Below the pieces are notes generated by a model. The model saw only the letters and a list, made by a program, of their open reading frames with translations, was not told the DNA's origin and did no database searches. From Typhlomys cinereus (lineage: Eukaryota; Chordata; Mammalia; Rodentia; Platacanthomyidae): a DNA stretch of 64,000 nt. This document shows, in pieces, positions 1 through 11,577 of the stretch (its first letter is position 1; each line of letters begins with the position of its first letter). The stretch covers positions 1,971,257 to 2,035,256 of the forward strand of contig JALPQD010000390.1 of assembly GCA_023101885.1 (NCBI GenBank), read 5' to 3'. A program made the position numbers and the translations under genes.

Positions 1-66
1 ATCAAAACGCTAGAGACAGTAGGAATGGAAGGAACCTTTATCACTATAATAAAAGCTGTAAACAAA
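1..66 (+). repeat. L1 ORF2 fragment at window edge
   Basis: The first ~60 bases match the reverse-transcriptase part of the L1 ORF2 seen again at 9486-9545 (same wording around 'gagacagt.ggaatggaaggaac'). The match stops at about position 62 and a run of roughly 20 A follows. The fragment continues to the left of the window, so its full size is unknown. Confidence 0.75.
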
Positions 67-87
67 AAAAAAAAAAAAAAAAAAAGA

Positions 88-700
88 ACATACAGTGGAA
101 ACCTTGGGAACTAATGTTAAATGAGTTAAGGGAAATAGTTCTATCAATGGGATTGCTTGAAGAGAGATAACTTTGTATGCCGCAATAGGCTTGAACCCCA
201 CAAGAGTAGACAAACCAAAAGGAACCCTGAGGTCTATAGAAACAGACAGGCAGAGGGGCTGGAGAGGTGGCTCAGGGGTTAAGCCTCTGCCTTGCAGAGG
301 CGGAAGGTCCTGAGTTTGGATCCTAGACCCCATGTATAGACGCTAGGCGGAAGCGGGGGTGGGGGGGTGGGGGGGGCTGCGTTTTCAGTCCTGGTAGGGC
401 GGAGCCTGTGAATCCCAGGGCAGAGTAAACAAGGAGGAGGTGGAGGCGTCTATGGTGGTTCCCGAATTCGTCCGTGGTTCTACACACACATACATACACA
501 CACACACGCACACATACATACATGCACAATTGAATAAATAATAAATTAAAAAAAAAGAAACAGACAGGCAGGAGGGTAGGAGGGAAGATAGATTGAAGGA
601 AAGGGAAAAGAATGGATGAAGGGGGAATAGAAGGAAGTATGGATGAGTACTCAATATGTTTGTAAAACTACAAAAATAAAATAATAAAAATAAAAAAATA
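88..700 (+). repeat. Older L1 3' end, split by a SINE
   Basis: The stretch begins with 'cagtggaaaccttgggaact', passes through a purine-rich GGAGGGAAG-type tract and ends in A-rich sequence. The same order is seen at 61105-61400 and, reversed, at 29115-29428, so these are three copies of one family. The layout (unique 3' UTR, polypurine tract, A tail) is that of an L1 3' end older than the L1 at 5.8-12.8 kb. The SINE at 254-556 interrupts it. Confidence 0.5.
254..556 (+). mobile_element. B2-superfamily SINE, young copy
   Basis: The tRNA-like head carries an A box (GGCTCAGGGGTT) and a B-box region (GAGTTTGGATCC), the RNA polymerase III promoter of this class. A unique body, a CA/TA-rich tract and an A-rich tail follow. 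A 15-bp target-site duplication, GAAACAGACAGGCAG, flanks it at 239-253 and 557-571. Close relatives lie at 12018, 39262, 40180 (chimeric) and 55407. The perfect duplication argues for recent insertion by the L1 machinery. Confidence 0.9.
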
Positions 701-932
701 AATAGAAAAAATAGTTGGGAGTAGATTGAAAGCATGGGAGAGGATTCTCTTGAGAGCTATATATATTCTCAATCAGAGTCCAGTGTAAAATAATGCTTCT
801 GCTATAGTCAGGATTCTCATATCCAGGAATCAAGAAGCAAAAATAGAAATGGCACCACTATTCTTGTGGCCCAATGGCAATAGTTTTGTTTTCTTTCTTG
901 GGACCTAATGAATTACCTGCAAAGATATCTTT

Positions 933-1366
933 TTTTTTTTTTTTAAAGCTTTTTCTTTTTTTTTTCTTTTTTTTTTTATTTCAGCTCATACAAACTTATT
1001 AGGTACACCAGTTCCCTCCCTCCCTCCTCCTCCCCTCGTACTCCCTGCTCCCCCTCCCCACCCCTCTCCCTCCCCATCCCCCAGTGCCTCCCACCCCAAT
1101 TCCCAGAGAGTCCTTTCTTGTGCATGACTGATTTTCCTCTGGGCCCTCCTCTCCGATGACGTACAAGGACCCAGTGGCCTTTGCCGAACCCTTTCCCGTG
1201 TTCCCCTTAGGTATAGGAACACTGCTGTGGCTGCCAATCCTTTGCCTCCAAGGATCTTGGTGCCTTTAGCAGATGCTAGACTTTGTGAGGTCAACAGTGT
1301 GTTGGACAATGCGCAGGGCATGCAAAGTCCAATTATGATTGCTTCAGCCCTAACTAGTATAGAGTA
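933..1366 (-). mobile_element. 5'-truncated L1, 3' UTR only
   Basis: Read on the minus strand this is the 3' UTR of the younger L1 family, with its G/A-rich tract ending in the 'AAGTTTGTATGAGC' motif and an A tail (poly-T at 931-977). The duplication CAAAGATATCTT at 920-931 and 1367-1378 marks the insertion. Only the last ~430 bp of the element were copied. Confidence 0.85.
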
Positions 1367-1664
1367 CAAAGATATCTTGATTGTAGATTGGGAAATACTT
1401 CTGCTACTAGATGCAGCAGCATTCTGTGTATTGGAAGCAAATACTTCACACTATCCATTTAGGTTACTGGTGTCCTGGAATCAATGGTCTAAAAAAATGG
1501 CTTAATTTCAATAAGGTTGATTGATAAAGATACCCAGGAGAAAACAAAAAAATAAATGATTTGCTTCTCCATGGTGAAGCTAAGGAGAACAGCCAGAAAA
1601 CTATGATAATGACAGAACCCAACTTGGACTAATTCGTTTCTTGTAGGATGGTTAATAAAAATAG

Positions 1665-1870
1665 AAGCCTTCCGAAATTTAACAATACACAAGAGAACAT
1701 CTTCTCCTGGTCATGACTATCCTCATTTAAGAATAATTGATTACTGGAACAAACGATTATTGCAGAATTGCAGTGACTAGCTGAAGACAACAATATCAGA
1801 CAAAACTCAAAGGTTAAATATTTGGCTTCAGTTTAACAGGCTAGTACATGCAAATCTTCAAAGGAAATTT
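1665..1870 (+). promoter_or_regulatory. Remnant OR promoter / 5' exon block
   Basis: This block aligns by eye with 60050-60240, upstream of OR gene 3: 'acacaagagaa', CTCCTGG, the box TATCCTCATTTAA (1718-1730), and the octamer-containing 'catgcaaatct.caaag' near 1848. In gene 3 the last element is followed by GTAAGCT, a splice donor; here it reads GGAAATT, so the donor is lost. I infer it is the decayed 5' end of the OR unit whose C-terminal piece survives at 12963-13192. Alignment and RNA data would be needed to prove this. Confidence 0.4.
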
Positions 1871-2142
1871 TTCTATTTGAATATTTTAATCCAAGATAGA
1901 TTTAAATTTGAGGGTCAAGATGTAACCCATTATATATATAAATATGGAATTCTGAAATCTTTATCTCAAAAAGAGCAATTTAATAAAAATCCATGTATCT
2001 CCAAGTTTATTATAAATAAAATTGCATTTGTTTTTATTAATGTTATTAATGATAGAATTATTTCTTGCAGTAATATCAAAAATGAATATTTTTTGTCTAA
2101 ACACATTTGTTTGTGAATACACTAATTAAAAACATCAATTGG

Positions 2143-2769
2143 GGTGACATACAGTGCCCAGCAGAATGGAGTGAAGGGCATTGCAGGAGCAGCAAAACTG
2201 CAAAAGAAAATCAACAAACCACAATCCAGAACTTCAGAGACTATATCAATCACATAGAACTAGGCCAGCCTAATCTCTCCCCATCCTGGAGCTCAGGGAC
2301 ATTTGCGGAAGAGGGGGCGGTAAGATTGTAAGAGCAAAAGGATGGGAGGAGCAACGATTTGCAAGATTCTCAACAATAGTTGGGGCCAAAGCAATCATAA
2401 TGGGACTTTGCATGCCCTGCGCAATGTCCAGCGCACTGTTGCCCTCATAAAGTCTAGCATCTGTTAAGGGCACCGAGACCCCTGGAGACAAGGGATTGAC
2501 AGCCATAGTAGTGATCTTATGCTTAAGGGGAACAAGAGAAAGGGCTTATGGAAATGCCACTGGGTCCTTATATGTCATCGGAGAGGAGGACCCAGTGGAG
2601 AGTTAGGCGTACACAATAAAGGACTCTCTGGGAATTGGGGGAAAGGCACTGGGAGATGGGGAGGGGGAGGAGGAGGTTCGGGGGGAGGAGGGGGGAGGGA
2701 GGGAACTGGCAAAAAATTTTTAAAATATATAATTAAATTTTTAATTAAAAAAAAAGAAGTATAAAAAAA
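2143..2769 (+). mobile_element. 5'-truncated L1, 3' UTR only
   Basis: Sense copy of the younger L1 3' UTR: 'cagaatggagtgaagggcattgcaggag', the GGGAGGAGGAGG polypurine tract near 2660-2700, then an A-rich tail. ATCAATTGG is duplicated at 2134-2142 and 2770-2778. It corresponds to ~11840-12770 of the long L1 downstream. Confidence 0.85.
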
Positions 2770-2778
2770 ATCAATTGG

Positions 2779-3421
2779 TAGGCACAGAAGATTTACTGGC
2801 TTCCCAGACTTCAGTGTCATGCATAATACAAATAGTATTCATAATAAATACTTATTGTTATAAAATTAGTGAATAAGCATTAATAATGTGTACTGGGAAT
2901 TTCCAGGTAATGATATTTTTCCATATTGGGTGATGTCAAAATAAACAAGAAGAGATTTCAAGTTCAATTGTCTTTCCTGTTCCCTTAAGTTCTCTATTAT
3001 CCTCTCATAAGTTACAAATCCAGAATGAGTCAGTCTGTTACATACACTCACTAGAAAGATTTTACCATAGATGCTTCTGAGAGAAAAACATAGAAAGGAG
3101 ACAATTTTGAGTTCCAAAAGAATTATATAACATGGAGGAAACTCACACTAGGAGAGAAATAAGAAGTATACTATTGGATTTAATATATATATACACACAC
3201 ATACATATATACACATTTATTAGCATAAAAGTTATTTATATTTTAATTCATACTACAATAGGTGTTAAAGGAGGAACTTATTGAAGAACCTTCTAGAACC
3301 GATGGGTTTCCTATTTATTACAAGTGATGAGAGAGTGGATAGAACATAAAATTTGACCCATTTATTTCCTCAATAACAAAGAATTAATTTCAATAACTGA
3401 TTTTAGTGAAGTATAAAAGCA
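2779..3421. other. Unique AT-rich DNA, no gene
   Basis: Ancestral flank between two L1 insertions. It has a short TA/CA run at 3185-3215 and no open frame resembling a known family. No OR homology was recognised here. Confidence 0.5.
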
Positions 3422-3431
3422 AAAATTGAAT

Positions 3432-5756
3432 ATTTTTAACATTTTTTATTATCTCCACTCATACAAACTTCATAGGTACACCGGTTGCCTCCCTCCCTCC
3501 TCCTCCCCTCACCCCTCTGCTCACCCTATCCTCACCCCTCCTACCCCATCCCCCAGTACCTCCCCTCTCCCAATCCCCGGAGAATCCTTTAATGTGCATG
3601 CCTGACTGTCCTCTGGGTCCGCCTCTCCGATAACATACAAGGACCCAGCAGCATTTCCCTGAACCCTTTCCTGTGTTCCCCTTAAGCATAGGAACACTAT
3701 TTTGGCTGTCAATCCCTTGCCTCCAAGGATCTTGGTGCTTTTAGCAAATGCTAGACTTTGTGGGGACAATAGTGTGTTGGACATTGCGCAGGGCATGCAA
3801 AGTCCAATTATGATTGGTTGGCCCTAACTTGTGTGGAGTATCTTGCATATCATTGCTCCTCCCATCCTTGTGCTCTTACAATCTTACCGCCACCTCTTCC
3901 GCAAATTTGCCTGAGATTCAGGATGGGGAGAGATTAGGCTGGCCTTGTTCTACGTGGTTGATATAGAGTCTCTGAAGTTCTGGATTATGGTTTGTTGATT
4001 TTCTTTTGCGGTTTTGCTGCTTCTGCAGTGCCCTTCACTCCATCCTGATGGGTATTGGATGTCACCCTGTGGCCAGAGATAAAAAATTGTTAGAGTCTTG
4101 TTATAAGACTATATTCAAAGGTAGATGCAATAAAAGTAGGAAACTGCAGTGAGGGAGGGGTCAATCACCCATTTGCAAAATGGTTACTTATTATCTGCCA
4201 GACTATATGCCCTCCCCTTCTGGTGAGATCACACCCCCTCAGTTGTAGATGATCAGGAACGAAAAGTCTGTGAACTTCACCAGATGTCTCATTGCTTACT
4301 TGCAGTCCTTGATGGAGGCCTATATTGTCTGCTGTAACATGGTCCCCTCTCTCCTTGTTTCTGGTGTGGCCCTCCTACCCCATCCCGCTTGTTCATATTT
4401 CTTGCAATTACTCTATTACAGAGATTTATTGTCAAGTGTCTCTAGGTGGGCTGGGTGGGTTTGGTACTAGGAGCCACCTATTAGGGAGTACATATGGCAC
4501 TTAATTTTCTGGGTTTGGGATACTTCACTTAATATAATTGTCTCTAATAACATCCATTCCCGGCAAATTCCAGTACTTCATCATTTTTTATGGCTGAGTA
4601 ATACTCCATTGTTACATATACCACAGTTTCATTATCCACTCGTCAACTGTTGGACATTTGGGTTGATTCCATGACTTTGCTATTGTAAACAGTACTGGTA
4701 TGAACATTGTTGCACTGGTGCTATCTAGGTGGACCTCTGCTGCATGGGGGGTTATTCACAGGGTCATATGGCATTTCAATCTTTAATTTCTTTAAGAATC
4801 TCCAGATGGCTTGCCAGTTTGGTTGTATGAACCTGCATTCCCACCAGCAATGTAGGGAGAGTTCCCCTCTCTCCACATCCTCTCCAGCATTTGTTGTTGT
4901 TTGTATTGTGGATTTTTGCCATCCTGATCGGGGTGAGATGATATCTCACGGAAGTTATGATTTGCATTTCTCTGATGGCTAAGGAAGTGGAACATTTTTT
5001 CAGATATTTGTTAGAAATTTTAATTTCATCCCTAGTAAAGTTTCTTTTAAGTTCCAGGGCCCATTTTTTAATTGGGCCATTAGTTTCCTTGGTGTTTAGT
5101 TTTCTAAGTTCTTTGTGCACTCTGGATAATAGAGCTCTATCATTTATGTGGTTAGTGAAAATTTTCTCCCATTCTGTGGGTTGCCTTTGTGGTCAAGTTA
5201 CAATCTCTTTGTCTGAACAGAAGCTCTTTAATTTCACAAGATCACAACTGTTGAGAGTTGGTAGCAGTGACTGTGCCATTGGATGTCTGTTTAGAACTGT
5301 TGGCCTATCCCAATAAGCTCAAGGGAATTCCCTACACTTTCAACTATGGTTTTTATAGTCTCTGGCCTTATATCGAGGTCCTTGATCCATTTGGAATTAA
5401 ATCTTGTACATGGTGACAAGTACGGGTCCAGTTTTAATCTTTTGCATGTGGATATTCAGTTTTGCCAGCACCATTTGTTGAAGATACTGCTCTTTTTCCA
5501 TTGGATTTTTTGGGTCCCTTTGTCAAAGACCAAATGGCTGTAGTTGTGTGGGCTTATATCTGGGTCTTCAATCCTTATCCATTGATCTGTGTGTCTATTT
5601 TGGAGCCAGTACTAAGCTGTTTTTATAACTATGGATTTGTAGTATAGACTAAGATTTGGTATGGTGATACCTCCAGCAGTGTTTTTGTTACTCAGTATTG
5701 TCTTTGCTATCCTGGGTCTTTTGTGCCTCCATAGATGCAATTCTTTAAGGAAGTTG
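3432..5756 (-). mobile_element. 5'-truncated L1 (ORF2 3' third + 3' UTR)
   Basis: On the minus strand the copy runs from within ORF2 through its C-terminus (short frames match the '[17 protein letters not shown]' type sequence at 10840-10890) into the 3' UTR and A tail (T-rich at 3435-3450). ORF2 is broken by stops and shifts. A likely target duplication, AAAATTGAAT, sits at 3422-3431 and 5757-5766. It lies 82 bp from the oppositely oriented long L1, giving long complementary arms. Confidence 0.85.
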
Positions 5757-5838
5757 AAAATTGAATTTTTATTATATTCAGTAATCAAAGAAAAACTTAA
5801 GAAAAAGGTTTGGACTGAATATAATTAGAAACATATGG

Positions 5839-6587
5839 CCTTTGTTCCTCCTGCCCCGCTGCCTGCCCTAGAGGGGACTGGCTCATGGTCTGTCAGTCCT
5901 CCATCCCAGGTGAATTACCTAGCCCCTCCTCAGCTCCTCCCTTTGTTCCACCGCCTGCCTGTCGGAGCAGGACAGGACTTGCTCTGTGTCCTCTACGCCA
6001 AGTCCCAGGTCCCAGGTGAAGAGTTCTCCCATCACCATCAGACCCTCACCACCTCTGACCTACCGGGGACCCTAGCTTGTGGTCCACAGAGGACAAACTG
6101 CTACTCAGAATTCAACAGAATCCAAAGAAAACTCAAGCAAAGCTCTAAGGGACAAAGGTCATATATTTGAAGTCCTCTAAAATCATCCTTTCACATGGGA
6201 GAGATTCTTCACATCCAGCCCAAAGATAAGTAAATCTCTTTCTTTTACCATACTGTTCCTTTTAAGTATTAATCACTGTAAATTAACTTTTTCTTATAGC
6301 CACCCCAAAAATGTAAACAATTACAGGGATTATACCACTCACCCTCACATATCACCAAGATACTAAAACATAAAAGTGTACTACCATACTAATATTCACC
6401 CCCTGTCTACTTAACCCGACTTAATAGATGTACTAACAGCCTAATAGCTTCACCTAGGAAATTATGCTAACAGCAGACAAACATACCCAATCCAAGGCAC
6501 GCACTAGTAATAACTGGCAAGTGAATAATACCAACTAAATCAGTTCAGTCAAAAACACACAGAAACTGAAAGGTCTTAAAAGACAAA
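5839..6587 (+). promoter_or_regulatory. L1 5' leader / internal promoter region
   Basis: About 750 bp lie between the target-site duplication and ORF1. The first 250 bp are GC-richer than the surroundings (CCCCGCTGCCTGCCC type sequence) and the rest is AC-rich. In L1s this region carries the internal RNA polymerase II promoter. I see no repeated monomers of the mouse type. Function is inferred from position only. Confidence 0.55.
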
Positions 6588-7631
6588 ATGACAATGCCTA
6601 AGTCAAAGTGCACATCAGTAAGAAACAATACCCAGGAAGACAAATTTCCCACCGAAAGAATTAACCCCATAGTGATAGATTCCAACCAGAGCAAATTCAC
6701 AGATAATAGCCAAGAAAGCCAGACCCAAGATAATGACTTTCAAAGTATGACCATTACTATGATTAATACTATGAAAGTGGAAATCAGGGAGGAGTTAAAC
6801 AACTGCATCAACCATTTTGAACAGGAACACAACAGACACTTGGAGGAGTTGAGAAAAACAGTGCAAGAAACAAAATAGACATAGAGCAGTTAAAACAGTC
6901 TGAGGCAGAGTTTAAAACCGAACTAAAAGACAAGTTATCTTCAACAGAGAGTCTTATCAGCAGAACTAACAAGGCAGAAAATAGAATTTCAGATCTTGAA
7001 GACAAAGTGGGAGAATTAACCAACTCAATGGAAGAGGTTCTTAAAGCCAAAAAGATACTTGAGAGGAATATTCAAGAGATATGGGACACCCAGAAGAAGC
7101 CTAACATGCGTATTCATGGAATACCAGACCAAGAATCTCAAAATATCACACCTGAGGATATTTTTCAAATTATCATAAGTGAAAACTTCCCTCAACTAAA
7201 GAATGAGAGGCCATCTTAATACAAGAGGCATTACACACCCCAAACAGATATGACAAAATAGAAAATCGTCACGGCAAATAATCGTCAAAACACTCCACAT
7301 TCAAGACAAAAAAAGGTGCTGAGAGCTTCAAGGGAAAAAAAAATCAGTCACTTTTAAAGGTAAACATATTAAAATAACAAATGACTTCTCAATGGAAACA
7401 GTAAAAGCAAGGAAAGCTTGGAGAGACGTACTTCAAGTATTAAATGAGCAAAAATGCCAACCCGGACTGATATACCCAGCAAAACTATCCATCATGATCA
7501 AGGGAGAAAGAAAAATTTTCCAGCACAAAGACAACATGTCTACTAAACCAAGCCTTCAAAAAATGCTAGAAAATATACTCAAGCTTGAAGAAAAAATCAA
7601 GCTTATCCAGGAGGACAGAAGGGAAGTATAA
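6588..7631 (+). pseudogene. L1 ORF1 (RNA-binding chaperone), broken
   Basis: ORF1 protein is the trimeric RNA-binding chaperone that coats L1 RNA in the cytoplasm. The start ATG at 6588 opens 96 codons and ends in an acidic/leucine-rich helix (EELRKTVQETK) typical of the coiled coil, followed by a stop and frameshift near 6876. The central RNA-recognition domain is readable at 7007-7219 (MRIHGIPDQESQNITPEDIF). After another break, the C-terminal domain is readable at 7392-7631, with the hallmark 'ARKAWRDVLQVLNE...YPAKLS' pattern. At least two frameshifts or stops separate the pieces, so no complete protein is possible. Confidence 0.88.
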
Positions 7632-7689
7632 TACCACCAAAACCTAAATGTCAAACAATATATTTAAAAAAGCCACTAAACATAAAAAA

Positions 7690-10600
7690 GTCCAGAATTT
7701 AAAATAATTTCTCCGTTATAACATTAAATGGTATTAACTCACCGATCAAGAGACACTGATTACAAACTTGGATTAAAAACCACAACCTGTCAATCTCTTG
7801 CTTTCAGGAAACTCATCTCATCACAAAAGATAGGCACATCTTAAAAACAAAAGACTGGTCAACAATTCTACAAGCTAATGGAACCAGGAAACAGAAAGAG
7901 ATAGCCATTATGCTTTTGGACAAAGTGGACTTCAAACCAAAAAAAATCATAACAGACACAGGTAGATACTACATTTAGTCACAGGTACAATTTACCAGGA
8001 AGGCTACAGAATGTTGAACCTAATACGAGCCCCTCCACATTCATTAAGCAAACTAAAAAACATCTAAAGCGAGAAATCAACCCCCAAATGATAATTCTTG
8101 GGGACTTCAACATTGCCCTCTCAACATGGGATAGATCAACAGATCAAAAGCTTAACAGAGACACTTTGGAATTTAATCAAACCCTTACTGAAATGGACCT
8201 TACAGATCTCTACTGAACTTTTCATCCACGCACCAAAGAATATACATTTTTCTCAGCAGCACACAGAACTTTCTCCAAAATAGATCCCATATTGGGCCAC
8301 AAAACAAATCTCCACATATACAGGAAAGTAACCTATCAGAACACCATGGTCTAAAGCTTGATATCCACAACACAATAAACAACAAAAAATACACTAACTC
8401 CTGGAAACTTAACACTATGATGCTGAATGAGAACTGGATTCAGGAAGAAATTAAAAAGGAAATTCAAGATTTCCTGAAACTGAACGATAATGAAAATACA
8501 ACTTATCAAAATCTTTGGGACACAATGAAAGCTGACCAAAGAGATAAGTTCATAGCTTTTAATGGCTACATCAAAAAATGGAAACATCAGAAATAACAAT
8601 GCAGCAAGTGTTTTAGAAACACTAGAGGAATCTGATCCCAAAAGCAGTAGAAGAGAGGAGGTTAGCAAAATAAGGGGAGAAATATCTGAAATTGAAATTA
8701 GGAAAACGATACAGAAAATTGACCAGTCAAAAAGCTGGTTCTTTGAAAAGATCAATAAGATTGATACATACCTAGTTAAATTAACCAAAAGCAAGAGAGA
8801 AAAAAACAAAAATTAGCAAAATTAGAAATGAAAATGGAGTTATCACTACTGATACCCAAGAAATTCAGAGTATTATAATGTCATATTTCAAAAACTTATA
8901 CTCTGTGAAATTTGACAACACAAAAGAAATGGATGAATTCCTAAGTAAGCACAACCTACGGAAATTGAATCAGAAAGTTGTGAATTATTTAAACAGTCCT
9001 ATAACATATGAGGAAATTGAGGAAGTAATCTTGAATCTTCCTACCAAGAAATGTCCTGGTCCAGATGGATTCAGCACAGAGTTCTACCAGACATTTAAGG
9101 AGCTAATAACACCAATACTCCTTAAACTGTTCCATCAAATAGTAAAGGAAGGAACACTACCAGATTATCTCTACCAAGCTAATATCGGCTTATTCCCAAA
9201 ACCTAATAAAGATACACTTAAAAAAAGAAAACTATAGACCAATCTCTCTGATGAACACAGATGCAAAGATTCTCAACAAAGTCCTAGCAAATAAGATTAA
9301 AAAACATATCAAAAAGATCATTCATGGGGATTAAGTTGGCTATTTATCCCAGGCACACAAGATAAATTCAACATATGCAAATCAATAAATGTATTCCACC
9401 ATATAAACCACACTAAAATCCAAGACCACATGATACTCTGCATAGATGCAGAAAAAGCTTTTGATAAGATCCAACAGCCTTTTTTGATCAAAACCCTAGA
9501 GACAGTTGGAATGGAAGGAACATTTGTCAATATAATAAAAGCTATCTACAACAAGCCCACAGCAAGGATTATACCCAATAAACTCGGAGCATTCTCACTT
9601 TGATCAGGAACTAGATTAGACTGTCCACTATCACCACTTCTCTTCAATACTGTACTTGAAATCTTAGGAGAAGCCATAAGACAAGAAAGGGAGATTAAAG
9701 GTATTCAAATGTGCAAGGAAGAAGTCAACTTATCTCTATTTGCTGATGACATGTTTTTATACCTGAATGATACCAAAAACTCCACCAGGAAACTCCTGGA
9801 AATAATACAGAAGTTCAGCAGGGTAGCAGGATACAAAATAAACATACAAAAATCAGTGGCTTTCCTAAATGCCCAGAATGAAAGAAGTAAAAAGCCCTGA
9901 GAGAAACATTCCCATTTACTATAGCCCCTAAAAAATGAAATACCTTGGTATAAATCTAACCAAGGAAGTAAGTGACCTTTACACTGAAAACTTTAAAAGC
10001 TTAAAGAAAAAAATTACAGAAGACACTAGAAAGTGGAAAGACCTGCCATGTTCCTGGATTGGCAGAATCAACATTTTAAAAATGACCATGTATCAAAGGC
10101 AATATACAGAATCAGTGCTATACCAATTAAAATCCCAAAGCAAATCTTTAAAGAGGTTGACCAAACACTCTTAAAATTCATATGGAGGCACAAAGACCCA
10201 GGATAGCAAAAACAATCCTGAGTAACCAAAACACTGATGGAGGTATCTCCATACTAAACCTTAGTCTATACTACAAATCCATAGTTATAAAAACAGCCTG
10301 GTACTGGCTTCAAAATAGGCACATAGATCAATGGATAAGTGTTGAAGTCCCAGATAAAAGCCCACACAACTACAGCCATTTGATCTTTGACAAAGCGGCC
10401 CAAAAATTCCAATGGAAAAAAAATAGCATCTTCAGCAAATGGTGCTGACAAAACTGGATGTCCACACCCAGAAGATAAAAATTGGACCCGTACTTGTCAC
10501 CATATACAAGACTTACTTCCAAATGGATCAAGGACCTCAATATAAGGCCAGAGACTATAAAAACCTTAGTTGAAAGTGTAGGGAACTCCCTGGAGCTGAT

Positions 10601-11577
10601 TGGACTAGGCCAAAATTTCCTGATCAGAAATCCAATAGCACAGTCAGTACAACCAACCCTCAACAGATGGAATCTTATGAAATTGAAGAGCTACTGTTCA
10701 GATAAAGAGATTGTAATTCAAGCACAAATGCAACCCACAGAATGGGAGAAAATCTTCACTAACCATACATCTGATAGAGCTCTATTATCCAGAGTGCAGA
10801 AAGAACTTAAAAAACTAAACACCAAGGAAACAAATGGCCCAATTAAAAAATGGGCCTTGGAACTTCAAAGAAACTTTACCAGGGATGAAATTAAAATATC
10901 TAACAAATATGTTAAAAAAATGCTCCACATCCTTAGCCATCAAAGAAATGCAAATCAAAACCTCCCTGAGATATCATCTCACCCCTGTCAGGATGGCAAA
11001 AATCCACAATTCGAACATCACCAAATGCTGGAGAAGATGTGGAGAGAGGGGAACTCTCCTACATTGCTGGTGGGAATGCAGGTTCATACAACCAAACTGG
11101 CAAGCCATCTGGTGATTCTTAAAGAAGTTAAAGATTGAAATGCCATATGACCCTGCTATACCACTTTTGGGAATAACCCCCCATACAGCAAATATTCACA
11201 TTGATGGAACAAGCACAACCATGTTCATAGCACCATTGTTTACAATAGCAAAGTCATGGAATCAACCCAAATGTCCAACAGTTGATGAATGGATAAGGAA
11301 AATGAAGTACATTTGTACAATGGAATACTACTCAGCCATCAAAAATGATGAATTAATCCAATTTGCTGGGAAATGGATGGAATTAGAAACAATTATATTG
11401 AGTGAAGTATCCCAGACACTGAAAATTAAGTGCCATATGAACTCCCACTTAGAGACACACTCAGAGATAAATCTCTGTAATACCTACAATAATTGCAAAG
11501 ATTATAAACAGGAGAGAAGGGGAAGGAGGACCCTGCCAGAAACAAGGAGAGAGGGGATCATGTCACAGCAGAGATAA
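7690..11577 (+). pseudogene. L1 ORF2 (endonuclease/reverse transcriptase), broken
   Basis: ORF2 protein nicks target DNA and reverse-transcribes L1 and SINE RNA at the nick. Endonuclease pieces are readable near 7705-7990, including a SCFQETHL motif that carries the catalytic Glu. The reverse-transcriptase fingers follow (KKCPGPDGFSTEFYQ near 9050) and the palm has FADDMFLYL at about 9738-9764, with both catalytic Asp present. The cysteine-rich C-terminal part runs through 10482-11138 and ends with the conserved EYYSAIKNDE block. Many stops and shifts divide it (for example near 7975, 9235, 9600, 9900, 10175 and 11138). The longest open piece is 218 codons. Confidence 0.9.

Noticed and set aside
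254..300. tRNA genes, from A- and B-box sequences at 254, 12018, 18836, 39648 and 55650
   Set aside because: Each is the head of a SINE with body, tail and, in several cases, target duplications. No complete cloverleaf tRNA gene was seen.
986..1369. 127-codon minus-strand frame with a Gly-rich end, and similar frames at 2519, 3459 and 32875
   Set aside because: All are translations of the L1 3' UTR polypurine tract and recur at every L1 copy.
5835..6170. 111-codon frame at the start of the long L1
   Set aside because: It lies in the L1 5' leader just past the target duplication, and I know no L1 protein encoded there.
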